DNA from: Aphrophora alni | Taxonomy: Eukaryota; Arthropoda; Insecta; Hemiptera; Aphrophoridae | Length of the DNA: 64,000 nt | Direction of reading: 5' to 3' | NCBI GenBank assembly: GCA_963513935.1 | Contig: OY740772.1 | Span: 103,869,340 to 103,933,339 of the forward strand | Shown here: piece by piece, positions 1-13,400 of the stretch | Numbering within the stretch: position 1 is the first letter of the stretch | Layout of the letters: every line of letters starts with the position of its first letter | Notes under the pieces: model-generated | Database searches by the model: none | Told to the model about the DNA's origin: nothing | What the model saw: only the letters and a program-made list of their open reading frames with translations | Program-made: the position numbers and the translations under genes

Positions 1-17
1 GTCTCAGACACGAGCAA

Positions 18-358
<341 letters not shown>

Positions 359-359
359 C

Positions 360-1430
360 TAAAAATCTGTAAAAGAAGGAAGGAAAGTACACGAACTAAA
401 TATTAATTCTAAGTGAAACAAAGTGTGTAGTAGTTAATTTGTAAACAAAAATTTTTCCTTTAACTTCGTCAATTCAGACAATAGTGTTTATATCTGAATG
501 ATTGACATTAATGAAGAGAGGTGTCAGATTGGGCCGCCATATTGCACATTTCATTACAAAAACACACAAGGAATACAAATTAATGTCAGTCTTGAGAAAA
601 TATTTTTCTCTCCTACAGATAAAATACACATTATTGAGATTTTAAAGTTGTTCCACCATTTTAAACAATAGTTTTACAAACTTTTAGTTACAGAAGGGAC
701 AAGTAATACACAATTATTCTTGTTTTCATAGTTATTTATAAACAATGGCTCATATTATTAATATGTTTTAATAATTTGCTAACATTATTTTTGTTTATGA
801 AAACAAATAGACGTCGTTCGACAATATAAATATATATTTTATTATTATACATTTTTCGGGTGACTAAAGTGACTAAAAACTAAAGAAACATGAAACTAGA
901 AACTAAACCTATGTGAGAAGTAAAATTAAATAAGAACACCACCAACCTTAATATCTAACCTTAATACATTTTTAACACACAAATGATGGCAATTGTCCGA
1001 AAAATGTATAATAATAAAATTGAACTTCCATCATTAACAAATAACTTCAAACAGAGAACAAATATATATAGTCCATAGCTATATATAGGCTATGTTTGTA
1101 TTATTCAGTTGTTTTATGCTCTAGGTTTATCACTTGAAATCGTGTTTTATGCTCTATAACTCCTTATTATGTACGAGTATTAAACCTGATTTATAACAGT
1201 AGACTTGAAGAGGTATTTCTAATCAGTATCCGTAGGAGAAATCAGTGAAATCATCATGAATTGTAGCATCAAAGAATACTTGAATAAAATTGTAGATCCA
1301 GGTATGATACTTCGGGGTTGTTACGCCCGTACTCACAATGCATCGAACTTGAAGGACCTTCTAAATCTAAACCAACATCATCAGAAAAACAGGACCTCGG
1401 TTTATTCCTCATCAATATTTCTATCGTTTT
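360..1430. other. AT-rich intergenic DNA, no gene recognised
   Basis: No credible coding frame. The short frame at 1256-1438 lies at the edge of the repeat that follows and has no recognisable domain. A perfect match to the YY1/Pho core (AANATGGCGGC) lies on the minus strand at 533-543. The same 11-mer recurs at 57667-57677. Confidence 0.6.
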
Positions 1431-1479
1431 TCTATTGATATTTTCTGAATTAATTATATACGTCAGACTAAAATGTAAC

Positions 1480-2470
1480 GTTATAAAGTAGTAAAAATAT
1501 AAACAAAGAACAGCATAAAAAAGAGAGTTAAAAAAACTACTTGCTGTTAATAAAAAACATATATGTTTAGAAGTGAACGACTTTAGTGTAAATTAATATG
1601 AGAATTATTCTATAAGGGTTGAAAGACAATCCATCATAGGGGGTGGGAATTCGTGTGGGGTTGCAGATACTGTGAAATACCAGGAGTGATTTTGCATAAT
1701 GGATTTATTTGTTAGTTTTGCATTCTGCGCGTTCCCTGGCGGTGAATGTAATAATTGTTAACGTACGCCGGTATCGAGTTTAACGTACATACGTGAAATA
1801 CAATACAAACAGTTTTATAACTAATTCGTGGATGTAGCGTAACTACGTTAAAATAATAAATATACATTTTTATATCATTTAAGGAACACTAATGTCAGAA
1901 TGTATTCTATAAAGAGTTGCGAGGACACAGTAGACTTAAAGCATATCACATGCAGATACAATACAGAATGTATGTGAAGTGTCTGCAATCTTACTTTGTC
2001 CTCCGAATTTTAAAGTAGAAATTCCATACCTATATAATTAGGTAAAGATCACCGACAGGTGATCACTTTGTATTTGTGACCGACAGGTATTTTATTTATC
2101 ACTTTGTCACTTAAATACTTTTATTACTTTCTCACATACGTATTATAGAGAAAGTTTGTGTTGAGTGAAAGAAAGATTTCCAGTTTTTACGTTCAGTTTT
2201 GGTCAGTGTTCTACACTCCAAACATTTTAAGGATGTTAATCCAATTCGAATATTTTGGGAAATTATTTTCATCTTATCGATAACTCAAAACTTGGGGGTA
2301 GCTGTTATAAAACACGTTTTTCTCAAATTCGGCTTTAACGATTTCGATCAAGTATAACCTCTAAGTACCCAAATGAAACATTGGGTGCCACCTTTCCAAA
2401 AATACTGGTTTGTGAGTAATATGTGGAAAAAGAAAAACACACACGTTATCTCAAAATAAGAACTACCAAA
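1480..2470 (-). repeat. Inverted diverged copy of the 37-55 kb long-period repeat
   Basis: Read on the minus strand, this stretch follows the same order of landmarks as about 41.88-42.75, 46.27-47.10 and 54.05-54.56 kb. First comes the block around 2340-2390 (counterpart near 41.9 and 46.3 kb), then an 'ataggtatggaatttc' block, then the block with 'aaatccattatg' and the pyrimidine-rich 'ctgcaacccc'. It is non-coding and strongly diverged. It shows that the family is dispersed and not only tandem. Confidence 0.75.
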
Positions 2471-2479
2471 TCAATGACC

Positions 2480-5080
2480 CAAACCACTATAAAAAATACA
2501 AGTAAACAAATAAGGTCCAGTAATAAAATGACAAATCACAAAAAATAATCTTGACAACCCTTTATTAATCTCTGTGACGGGAATTAAGTAACCACGTATT
2601 AATTAAGTATTCAAATAGTTAAAAAACTTCATGTTATCTGGAACTCTGAAGTCTACAAAGAATTATGTTTCACTAAACAGAGCTTTGAAATCACAGTTTA
2701 CCTATTAAGGTTTCAAACGTGATGGTAAAACTAATAAATGGGAAGAATTAACTGTGACCAAAATGAATTAAGAATACAATTATTGACGTATATAACAATT
2801 CTGATTTTTATGTATAAATATTTCATATTGTTTGTATTTTAAAACTTAGTTTTATTTTACAACATTTTTCTACCTGTGTTCTATTCTTAAGATAAGCACT
2901 ATTTCTTTACGCTTTACTAGACAACTTCTTATATAATGCAGGCGACGCTTGTCTTTTGGTGTTACAGGGTTTCAGCTTTGCGAGTTTCTGTTTTAAGTTT
3001 ACACTTATTTTATTTCTGTTGTATTACGTGAGCAGGTGTCAAATTAAACAATTTTAAGTTTTACAATTGTTTTTGAATCAAATGATAAAAATAAATAAAC
3101 AAAAGTTTCCAACAATGAACAGAAGTCTACGGTTGTGGTACTCATTTCAAATTAAAATTTAGGATTACTCACATTTTATAGATGTTATATTGCCAGATTA
3201 ATTTCAGTTGTAGTAATAGAACGTATCCAGGATGTAGTTTCCTTTACAATTGATAGATCAAAAGTTATACGTTTGGAATAACCGTTAGCTTTTAAAAAAT
3301 GTGGATTTAAACAAAGTTATGTAAACACGAAAAATGGATTATTGAAACTGGACGAGGCAAAAGGGTTGCCTATTGTTCTATCCATCCCATTTGTGACACG
3401 TGCGGTCATACAAACTACCTGTAACTAGCTTCGTTAGGTTGGCTAAGAGTCATTCTTGTTCAGTACGTCCAACTATCAAAATAGATAACCGTAGTATAAA
3501 TTCTTTTACGAATTGAAATTGAGAAAATAGTTTAAAATATGTTGTGTTAGAAGGTAATTTAGTAATTAAATCGATTGAATGTTACAAGTTCAATGGAAAA
3601 ATGTAGCTAACCAGGACTTATTTCATAACTTTTATCAAGCCATTAATTATTTCACCCCAAGTAATATTTATAATAAATATCAAGTAACAGAAAAAATGAA
3701 TACAATATACAAACCAAATAAAAGAAGACAAGGCTACATTCTGTGGCCGGTTTTGGTAAATGAGGAGGTTGATGTGGGGAAAAAAAATTCCATATTATCT
3801 AAAGCGGCTGCATGAATAGTGAAAACGAAGAACGTACGAAATAAAATCTTCTTTAATGTTTACTACTACACTATTTAGTTAGCTGTTATTGTTAGGTTAG
3901 GTTATCGCACGACCTAGGCTTATAATACTTTAATTATAAAATCAACTTTAGGCAACTGGATGAGTCCATTGCATAATAATAACAGGCGACCCTTTCTACT
4001 TTTCAAACATCGTTTTTCTTAAACCTTAGGTACCAGAGGTACATTGACCTCGTCTAGCTTCCATAACCCCCAAAATAATTTTTTTTTTTTGGAAATACGT
4101 CTTAAGGAAAGTACCGGAGCTCCGAACACTACTATACTAAATTAGCTCCACTGTTGTACAAGGTTTTTTTTAAAACTTTAATCTAAGGAAAAGAAAATAC
4201 TGTCTTTCAACTATTGTTACTATCGTTAAAACCTAACGAACACACTGGGGAAAAAACTAAAGTTATAGAAGGTATAAAACCAATAATCTCTTTTTGCTCT
4301 CACTCTAATGAAATAAATCACACGATTTTACGCAATAAATATTTTCAAACAAGAAGTATCAAGGACTAACATATACACAACCTTCTTGACACTGAACTAA
4401 AGTGACTAGATAGCAGCAGTCAAGGCGTATGACCAGTCCAATGCCATCACAATATAGACAATGAAATATAAACTTTAGGTACATACTCTACATTTCTATG
4501 AGCAATGTTTACACAGACGTTTTTATTTATAGTTATGTTGTCAATTTGAAACATTAATTTCTTTACTGTACCATTGCCTGCCTTGTTTTCTTATATGTGG
4601 TTTTTACATCTGTTTATATATAAAAATCTATCTTAAATAGTCTACATTAATACCGTATTTTTAAAATAAGCAGGATTCAGGTTGATGCAAACATTTTCAA
4701 GGAGAATGACTAAATTCAATCAAGTTCTAACAAACAAATAAATAATAGCGTATTGTAGTTAAACTTCTCTGAATAACAGGTTAATGCGAATTGTTGTAAA
4801 GTATTATCATTTTTAACATATTAACAAATTGTTATTCATTTTTGTATATTTACATGTAACAATATAAAAATAAAAAAGGTTTAATCATTTTTATTTTATA
4901 CAAAATGTGCACAAGTGTATATAACATAAAAAACATGTAATTTTAAAATATTTATCTTGTTCACAACATAACCAGCTATAATCAGTATATGTTATCCAGA
5001 GTGCAAATAAGATAATCATATAACATTATATAGTATTATTTGAAAGAACTAAGGCTATTAGGTTTCTTAATTGTAAGAAA
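2480..5080. other. AT-rich intergenic DNA, no gene recognised
   Basis: I see no domain, splice-consistent exon chain or repeat structure. The 78-codon frame at 3579-3815 has no recognisable motif and no supporting context. A short run of three TTAGG-like units (about 3892-3903) is too short to be telomeric. Confidence 0.5.
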
Positions 5081-5858
5081 TACCATGTGTCCATAAAGTC
5101 CCACCCCCTCTTATTTTTTAGATTAATAGAAATAGACAGATTTACTTTAGGGAAAGTTTAGATAACCAAAGGAGGAGTTTTTTGAAGTATCAAAATTTTC
5201 AACTCTTACCCCCGAAATCGGGTAGTTTGGGGTATGTCAAGAATTTTAAACAGCAACCCCTATTGAGTGATACCTCATTTTAAAGGTCTTTTAAAAATAA
5301 GAATAATGGCGCAAACCAGAGGTCTCTAAGTTCATCCTACCCAACATAGCAACCAATCGAATTGTGAATTTTACGTTAATAATTAGGCCGGAAATGTTAC
5401 GAAATGTACAACAAGCTTTTGAGTCCAGAATCTATTTCTGCCAAAAAATAAATGGTAGCCATTTCAAGAACTTAATATGAGCCAAAAAAACAAGGTAAGG
5501 CTCTTACCATCATTTTACCAACATAGATCAGTTTGTAATCTAATAAAAACAACCGGAGATTGTATGTTAACATTTACAATTCGATTCGTTGCTATGTTGG
5601 GTAAGATAAACTTAGAAACCTTGGGTATGCGCCATTATTCTTATTTTGAAAAGACCTTTAAAAGAAAGTATCACTCAATAGGGGTTGCTATTTAAAATTC
5701 TTGACTTACCCCTTAACTACCCCATTTTTGGGGTAAGGGTTGAAAATTTTGATACTTCAAAAAACTCCTCCTTTGGTTATCTAAACTTTCTCCAGAGCAA
5801 ATCTGTCTATTTCCATTAATAAAAAAATAAGAGGGGGGGACTTTTTGGACACATGGTA
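5081..5858. mobile_element. Foldback MITE with about 300-bp terminal inverted repeats, TA-flanked
   Basis: The ends are exact inverted 12-mers (taccatgtgtcc / ggacacatggta), each with TA at its outer edge, as in Tc1/mariner-type target-site duplications. The inverted similarity continues inward for about 300 bp per arm (about 5081-5380 against 5560-5858), with scattered mismatches and small indels. A central region of about 180 bp is unpaired. There is no transposase. The 72-codon frame at 5477-5695 lies across the right arm and is not a gene. The structure fits a non-autonomous foldback element mobilised by a Tc1/mariner-like transposase. The assignment to that superfamily rests only on the TA ends and is therefore inference. 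Confidence 0.85.
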
Positions 5859-5859
5859 T

Positions 5860-8250
5860 ATTAACCCTTTGAGGGATGTAATTCCAAGTCATAATTACAA
5901 TTTTTTATTACTTCTTGATCTATATTGAATTCAGTTGTAGTGGTTCTCCCTATTTCTTAGATATCTGGGTCCTTAAATGTGTTAATACATACAATAATGT
6001 TTATATAAAGTGGACGTCTCAATGAAGGAGTTAATATTAATAGTAGTATAATATCTCCTTTTCGTCTATTTTAGTTATAAAAAAATATAATCAATAATGC
6101 GACACTAATTTACGTGACAAAGAGTTTTTAATTCAGAAACCAAGTAAAGCCAACAAAGAGAGAACAGTCTCCAAGTTGGAAGATATAATCCTCCTTAAAC
6201 TCAGACTGTTGCTAAAGCTGCTCTATCCTTCTGTAGCTTCAGTACAAGTTCTTTGTAAGAAACTTTCTTGTCAATCCGATATATTACTTTAAAGCTAAGT
6301 CAGATTAAAAATAAAAGATAATAATCCAGGAGGAGAATCTACCCTTCTCCTTGACAATAGGTTTTGACTAGTTTTGAAAACTATACAGTTAGATAGACTT
6401 AATATTTAATAAATCATTTTGTGGATGAAGCTTCTCCGAAATCAAAGATTAATTGTCCTGTCGAGGTTAAGAACACATTATTTTTTATCCCCTCTATTCT
6501 ATAAGGTAAAACCACCATTGTACTTGTTTGTGCTGAAGTTCTTTCTAGACTTCTTTAACCACCTTAACAAATATCAGTTTCAGTCTGTCTCTTAGTCTTT
6601 ACCCGACAGGATGTTCTGTGCGTCATAGTTCTTTTAGATAGTTCATTTATTCCGCATGCGGGCTATCTATCCACCTCATTTATGCCTCATTGCTTTTATT
6701 AGTACAGTCACTAGTGCTCTTTTAACATGCCATAGAGCTCACGGTTGAAATTCTTTCGCCAATGACCATTCTCCTTTAATTTTTCTTAGCACCTTATCTT
6801 AAATTGTAGAGAATAAAACCTCTGTTTTAACTCGGACTAGTTAGCATTTTGTCTGTTTATTTATGTGTTCTTACACAGTTACAGCTAAACGCGTAAAGTA
6901 ATCGATATACAATTTAGGACTAACCTTGAGGAAAACATAAACTTACAACTAGCCAAAACAACTTTTGCGTTTAGGGCTTTTTTTAATTTTATATTCGGTT
7001 TCAAAATTTCTGCCACTATAAAATTACCTTACTCCATAGTATGGACGCGGGTACTTCGACTTGTAGATAGTGCATTCTGAAGTATTAAATAAAATGGCGT
7101 GAACAAACTAGGAAGTTTTAAACGATTTAATTTTTTTAAATTTCGTCGTTTAGGCCTACTAGTTTTTATGTTTGAGTTTTAAACAATTATTGAATTATAT
7201 GATTTTTTCGAAGGGTACAAAAACATGAAATAAATTATACAACTTTTCCATATATCAAAACGTGGATTATCTCAAAGTAGGTTCAAACGATTTTCATAAA
7301 ATTTACTAGAAAGTAGCCTCCAAGAACAGTCGTTGTCTCCAAAATATAATGGTTCGAATGTTATCGGAAAGGACGTATTTAAAATGGTAAAGAATTAGAG
7401 ACCCAATTTATATAAATCGGAACTACCAATTTCGTTAAACTTTTGGTATACGGATTTGTCTTCTATATAAAATTCATGGAGTAAAAACGTACACATAAAA
7501 AAAAAGTATTTTATTTTGTTCTCCCGTATACTTAGAACAGAGACGATTTGGAAAAATGACGAGGATTTTTATTTTTGGGCTTGTTGATGAGTATGTGAGA
7601 AAGTTACTGTATTTGTATTTTATTGTATTTTCATATTCTTTCAGTTACACAAAAGTGTTTAATATTTTTATGCTATACATGAGTAAAGCTTTACAATAAT
7701 TACGCACTCCAGAACTGCAAACATCGCACTGCATCGATAATTATATCCCAGCATACAATGGGTTGGCTTCATCGAGGATATTAAATTTCATCATCGAGGG
7801 GAACTATAATTGGCACGGAGAAAAGTAAATGTGCAGAGTTCCCTCGGCGGAAGGTTGTATTCGAAATGTATAAACTTATCTCATATCATTACGTTTTTCG
7901 AACATAATCTGAGTCTAAAGTAATGATTGAATAATATTTTTAAATACGTTAAAACTATAAGAAAATATAAATCAGCTGTTTGTTTCTTAAAAAATTCAAA
8001 TCGTTTCAATATTCTTTACAATTACAAAAAAGTAACAAATTCAAAAACAACTGATTTATTCCAGTAAATATAAAATTAATTTGATGTTAGGGTAACCAAC
8101 TAGATCCCGGAAGCTCTAAGCATAGTATATATTATTTTTGACACTAGCCTATAGTTATGATTTTCTTCTTTTATATGACAAAATAGTCGTAAAACCCTCT
8201 CACAAAACTGTCATAATTGGAAGACAGGCAGAAGTTCAAAAGATTTATGC
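5860..8250. other. AT-rich intergenic DNA, no gene recognised
   Basis: No coding region, no RNA gene and no repeat structure that I can support. Around 7290-7320 there is one instance of the degenerate 'ttgatca/aaatcg' phrase that recurs throughout the window (see findings). Confidence 0.5.
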
Positions 8251-8252
8251 AG

Positions 8253-9510
8253 TTTTATCGTTGATTCTTTTATACATTCTATATTGTTGAATCTTCTGTA
8301 CCTTTTATATCGTTGATTCTTTTATACATTCTATATTGTTGAATAATCTGTACATTTTATATCGTTGATTCTTTAATACATTCTATATTGTTGAATCTTC
8401 TGCACATTTATATATCGTTGATTCTTTTATACATTCTATATTGTTGAATCTTCTGCACCTTTTATATCGTTGATTCTTTAATACATTCTATATTGTTGAA
8501 TCTTCTGTACATTTTATATCGTTGATTCTATAATACATTCTATATTGTTGAATCTTCTGCACATTTATATATCGTTGATTCTTTAATACATTCTATATTG
8601 TTGAATCTTCTGTACATTTTATATCGTTGATTCTATAATACATTCTATATTGTTGAATCTTCTGCACATTTATATATCGTTGATTCTTTTATACATTCTA
8701 TATTGTTGAATCTTCTGCACCTTTTATATCGTTGATTCTTTTATACATTCTATATTGTTGAATCTTCTGTACATTTTATATCGTTGATTCTTTAATACAT
8801 TCTATATTGTTGAATCTTCTGTACATTTTATATCGTTGATTCTTTTATACATTCTATATTGTTGAATCTTCTGTACATTTTATATCGTTGATTCTTTTAT
8901 ACATTATAATTATATTGTTGAATCTTCTGTACATTTTATATCGTTGATTCTTTAATACATTCTATATTGTTGAATCTTCTGTACATTTTATATCGTTGAT
9001 TCTTTTATACATTCTATATTGTTGAATCTTCTGTACATTTTATATCGTTGATTCTTTTATAGATTCTATATTGTTGAATCTTCTGCACCTTTTATATCGT
9101 TGATTCTTTTATACATTCTATATTGTTGAATCTTCTGTACATTTTATATCGTTGATTCTTTTATACATTCTATATTGTTGAATCTTCTGTACATTTTATA
9201 TCGTTGATTCTTTTATACCTTCTATATTGTTGAATCCTCTGTACATTTTATATCGTTGATTCTTTTATACATTCTATATTGTTGAATCTTCTGCACCTTT
9301 TATATCGTTGATTCCTTTATACATTCTATATTGTTGAATCTTCTGCACCTTTTATATCGTTGATTCTTTTATACATTCTATATTGTTGAATCTTCTGTAC
9401 ATTTTATATCGTTGATTCTTTTATAAATTCTATATTGTTGAATCATCTGTACCTTTTATATCGTTGAATCTTTTGTACCTTTTATTTCGTTGATTCTTCT
9501 ATAAATACTA
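8253..9510. repeat. 52-bp tandem array (about 24 copies) with 26-bp substructure
   Basis: About 24 head-to-tail copies of a 52-bp unit. Each unit is a dimer of two 26-bp half-units, differing by hand count at about 5 of 26 positions (one begins tatcgttgattc, the other tattgttgaatc). The A-B alternation is kept through the array, so this is a small higher-order repeat. A few positions vary between copies (tttta/tttaa, gtacatt/gcacctt), giving mixed haplotypes of units along the array. One unit near 8905 has a small insertion, and the last units at 9440-9510 are degenerate. There is no coding potential. Confidence 0.95.
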
Positions 9511-9586
9511 TGTATATGTATATATTAGTTGCCTTTTTTTAGTAGTCAGAGCAATTCTTATTTTGTTGTAGAAACACTACAGCGCT

Positions 9587-9615
9587 GTATCGCCGTTCAC
9601 AGCCGGCTTCGTCAG
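9587..9615 (-). ncRNA. Degenerate hammerhead-like core, probable PLE remnant
   Basis: On the minus strand the order is ctgacga, then a GCCG...CGGC stem, then gatac. This resembles the hammerhead ribozyme core CUGANGA - stem II - GAAA, with one core substitution (GATA for GAAA). Penelope-like retroelements are known to carry hammerhead motifs in their terminal repeats. A 12-bp perfect palindrome (tacagcgctgta) overlaps the minus-strand 3' side at about 9579-9590. The core change makes activity unlikely. Function is inferred from pattern only. Confidence 0.4.
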
Positions 9616-10049
9616 GTGTAGGCTTAACACTTAAATAAAATAGATAACGACACTGAACACACACGATAACACTTACGTTTATTAGTCCAAATTGTGTTGT
9701 CATTTATAGCTTAATTTTTGTCTAGCTCAATAGATTACTTTTATTTGTAACTAATTAATATCTGTGTGTTGTATTTCAAAATCATAAAAATATATTATAA
9801 TTGTTTTGTTCATTTACAGAATTACTGCATCCTCTGTGACTGCCTCTTGTCCGAGTTAATTCTGCATCAGATTTTGCTAAAGGTTTTGAATATTAATCAG
9901 CAGAAAATATTCAGTTAATTAATAAGGCTTTCAGTGATGATTTAAGGTGTGAAACGCAGACAAAATTGTGATGGACAGACTCTTCAAATATGATAGGGAA
10001 TCTGTTGAAAGTTATCTCTGATTAGTTAGGCTATCAACAAACAAAATAT

Positions 10050-10400
10050 CTGAGAATGTTGAACGAGTGTAGGCTAAAATTTACGAACATCGGCGACTGA
10101 CATCACGAGAATTGGAAGATGGCTTGAGGATTCCGAAAATGTCTACGAATATGTCCGTTTTAGAGATTTTGGAATGAAACGTATTCAGGCAAAATATGTC
10201 AGGCTTCTATTTTGAAGTATGAAAGTATTTCTTGCTACAGTAGTTGAGGTTTTGCTTCAAATTTTAACAATGACCCAAATTTTCTTAAACAGGTTTTAAC
10301 CCAAGATGGCTGTGATCCCGAAAAATAATCTTGTCAATCCAATGGAAGTTTTCGTCCAAAGGCAAAATGGTAAACTTAGATACTACTGTTCACAGAACTA
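10050..10400 (+). pseudogene. Fossil mariner-family (Tc1/mariner) transposase
   Basis: Translated piecewise across frames and stops, the stretch shows parts typical of mariner transposases. A helix-turn-helix-like region (LTSRELEDGL) is followed by a GMKRIQAKYV segment, which matches the linker before the catalytic domain. Then DPNFLKQVLTQD corresponds to the conserved 'DPxFLxxIVTGDE' block holding the first catalytic Asp. A CDPEK/SNGSFRPK stretch corresponds to 'YDPETK..SSQWK...PRPKK'. There are internal stops and frame changes, and the Asp region is eroded. No terminal inverted repeats were found. It is an old, dead copy. Confidence 0.7.
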
Positions 10401-12530
10401 CTAGTGAAAAAGCCGGTGTTTATGTTTTTTCTTTGCTATTAAAACGAAAAACCCTTTCGGTCATCATCGTCTTATAAAAAAAAGGGTGTAAAATAAAGAC
10501 ACTTCTATTACTCAAATAGCGTCAGGGTTGGAAAAGAACAAGAGTTTGTCATGAGATACTTGTAGGAAAGAAGAAAGAGAGGAATCTAACCAAGGTTTAC
10601 ATGAAAAATGGTGTATACCCAGTAAGAGCCTCTAGGGATTGCTACGGCAGTACGGCTCACAATAAGTGAACCTCTGAAGGAGTGGGTGTTTACTTGGAGT
10701 AATGTATTATTTTATATGATTAAATTGATTATTTATTGGAAACAAATATAAACAATATACACTGTGGTATACAATAGGAAGTAAAGTTGAAGAAATTTGA
10801 ACGTTTATTTTAGAAAAATTAATCATCACGTGATTCCTTAGTCGCGTAACTTATATTTGATGACATAGGTTAGTCTGGTGTAGACGTGCACGTCATTGTA
10901 ACCTATGTAATTATCCTTCTCAATATGGATGATGCTGTGAGCCCTTGTACTCCATTGTGTGCATTTCATGATGAGATTATAATCCTGGGATTATCAACAC
11001 AGGACTCTAGAACTAGTGATCCTATAATTAACGTATCCTGAAACTAAGGATCATTCAATAACATGGTATACATTTGGGAAGTGAAGATGATGACATTGTT
11101 TTTTATTATTATAAATTTCGTAAGATAATATATATTTATATTTTCAATATAGAAAATTATGCAACCGTAGGTGAAACGATGTGCTTAAGAATGTTTGCCT
11201 TGAATACATGTAAAGAAGTTTGGAACATTTTTCATCATCGTAAAATTCTTCATATACAGTGAAATCCTCTGCCACAAAATGGATTCTCACAAGTTTTATT
11301 TTAAAGATTCCATTTACCTCTACTTTAAAGTTAAGGAGGTTGGGTTATAATACGCTCTTGTTTTTTAATTTCTTTATTTGGCCAATCAGAAAGCGAATAA
11401 ATTCATTCCATATAATTTGGGAGTAGAGAAAAACAAACATACAGTAGTGCTGAAGAGTTTGTTCTAGCCAAGTAAGCACTATGAACCTATTTATAAGATT
11501 TGATTGTATATAAACTTCCACGATTTGTTAAGAAACTGAATTATCAGTGTTCTTACTCATGGTTTGTTTATATATTTAGTATTTACTATTTATTGTATAT
11601 TATTTATTAAAAGCGATTTTGTTTAGGTTTAAACAATTAACAACATTGTTTTTATTCAATACCTATATTGATTAATATGTGATCTAGTGTTGAGTAGGTT
11701 ACTTACTTTACGTTTCGTGTGTCCCTCTATAGTCACATTCTGAAGTCAATTAACGTAAATAACAGAACACAAACGCCAAAATTACAGCGTGAGTAATTAT
11801 GACTAATTATTTAAATATTAACCACTTAAAAAAGCTTCCTGTTTTGCGTTTATTTTAATATTTTAAAATTAAATGAAAATAATTGTTTCAGTTAAAAAGA
11901 ACAATTAATTAGCGTATTAAAACAAGTATGAGCAATAAAGTAATCTTTTATTATGAAGTTGTGAAAAAATTAAAGTACAGTAATATCTATAATAACATTT
12001 TGTTTCAAAATTAATACATTACATGAAGATGAAGCAGTGCCTAAATTATATGAATATTGCAAGCAACACACTAGTGTGTGACACAGTGTATCTCAAAAAC
12101 TGCAAATTAATAATTGTATACCAATAGAGGTACTCACGAGCCGTGACTGGTTAGGAAGCAACATTTTATAAAGTGTTATTTCAATTAGCAGGGTGATATT
12201 ATTGTTAATATAAATCTGTGTTTGCCCCTTTTCAAATACGAGAGCGAAATAATCTGAACAAATAAAAAAGTACGTACAATGTTAGAAATCTATTAGGTTT
12301 TAATGTAAACCTCACTAAGTTTTAATGTCTAAAGCCATTGGTTAGTTTTGACAGACTGTTGAGTAAAATGGAATATACAGTTAACAATAATTATTAAATA
12401 AATAGAAAACGACAGCAGAAATGGAAACGTTGTAATAACTTGTTTTCTAGAAATTAGTTTTATAGAGTATATAGGTGTGTATTTACCATATGTCGAGGAA
12501 TTTTTTATTTATTTTTTATAAAAAAAGGTA
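10400..12530. other. Intergenic DNA, no gene recognised
   Basis: The first few hundred bases may still belong to the mariner fossil but no motif could be followed. The 62-codon frame at 11074-11262 is AT-driven with no recognisable domain. A 10-bp inverted repeat (acataggtta/taacctatgt) occurs near 10864-10911. Nothing else is supported. Confidence 0.45.
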
Positions 12531-12539
12531 ACTCCGCTA

Positions 12540-13400
12540 TACCGGTCCCAAGCCCGGAGCCCATCTTGTGATGGGAAGGAGGAGGGGGAGGAGTAATAAC
12601 CTCGTTAAAAAACTAGGGCTCAGCTGGGACGGCTGTCAGTACCTTGTGAGGGTCCCTGCGTAGAGTTACAGGTGAAAACTTGTCATGGCAATGGAAAACA
12701 AATTGAGAAGTATTATCCCAGGTGAGTATGTTGGAAGTATTATCCCAGTAATATGGCAGACATGCTGTGAGAATCCACTCTCCCTTAGGGGGTCTAGCCT
12801 CTTGGATTCTGGGGGGGGGGGGAAGGCCAACAATTGCTTGACTAGGACCCATTTCAAAGAAGTATTACAACACAAAGAACCCCGCCCAACGTTGAATTCA
12901 CTAGGGATTACGAAGAAGAAAATGCGGAGTCGAGGAAGAAACTTAAAGAAATAGAGAAGATTGTGACGAAATTAAGTAATGAAGTTTCTGAGCTAAAAAA
13001 GGAAAACCAGGTCTGAAAAGACATAGAATATATACTCCATACAGGGAACATCTGGCAGTAATGAAGGAGCTGAAACCATGGAGTATATGACGGATGAGGA
13101 CGAATTAAGTAGCGTAACTGACTGGTTTTTCAAAAAGAAAAAGAAGAAGTAAAAAAAAGGAGAGCAGATCCCCCCCCCGGAACTCGACTAATCGAAATCT
13201 AGGAACGATACAAAACAGATCGAAAACTTGAAGACCCAAACCAAAGAAAAATCACCACCTCCGATCAACATTAGCGGAATAAAGGACCATGCACTGTACA
13301 ATCCTTAATGAAGCTATAACAGACAAATATTACAAGGTAATCTCGTTAAATAATAATATCTGGAAAATTAGAAACACACCAAACTCAGAAACATAATAAT
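12540..13400 (+). mobile_element. 5' end and ORF1 fragment of an I/Jockey-type LINE, degenerate
   Basis: A GC-richer block opens with 'ggtcccaagcccgg', a phrase I associate with insect LINE 5' ends. At 12906-13013 it encodes a charged coiled-coil segment with regular Leu/Ile/Val spacing, as in LINE ORF1 proteins. An acidic-then-polylysine stretch follows at about 13050-13150. About 13255-13400 then reads PPPINISGI...NNIWKI, the typical RNA-binding part of insect LINE ORF1 just upstream of the CCHC fingers. Frames change and stops interrupt (for example 13014-13016). Runs of G (12811-12822) and C (about 13170-13179) may hide indels. There is no ORF2, so the element is truncated at its 3' side. 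Open frames on both strands at 12613-12954 fall in this repeat and should not be read as host genes. Confidence 0.75.

Noticed and set aside
3885..3905. TTAGG-like telomeric repeats
   Set aside because: Only about three imperfect units, too few to indicate a telomere or interstitial array.
5477..5695. 72-codon frame at 5477-5695
   Set aside because: It lies in the right arm of the foldback element and is broken in the mirror arm.
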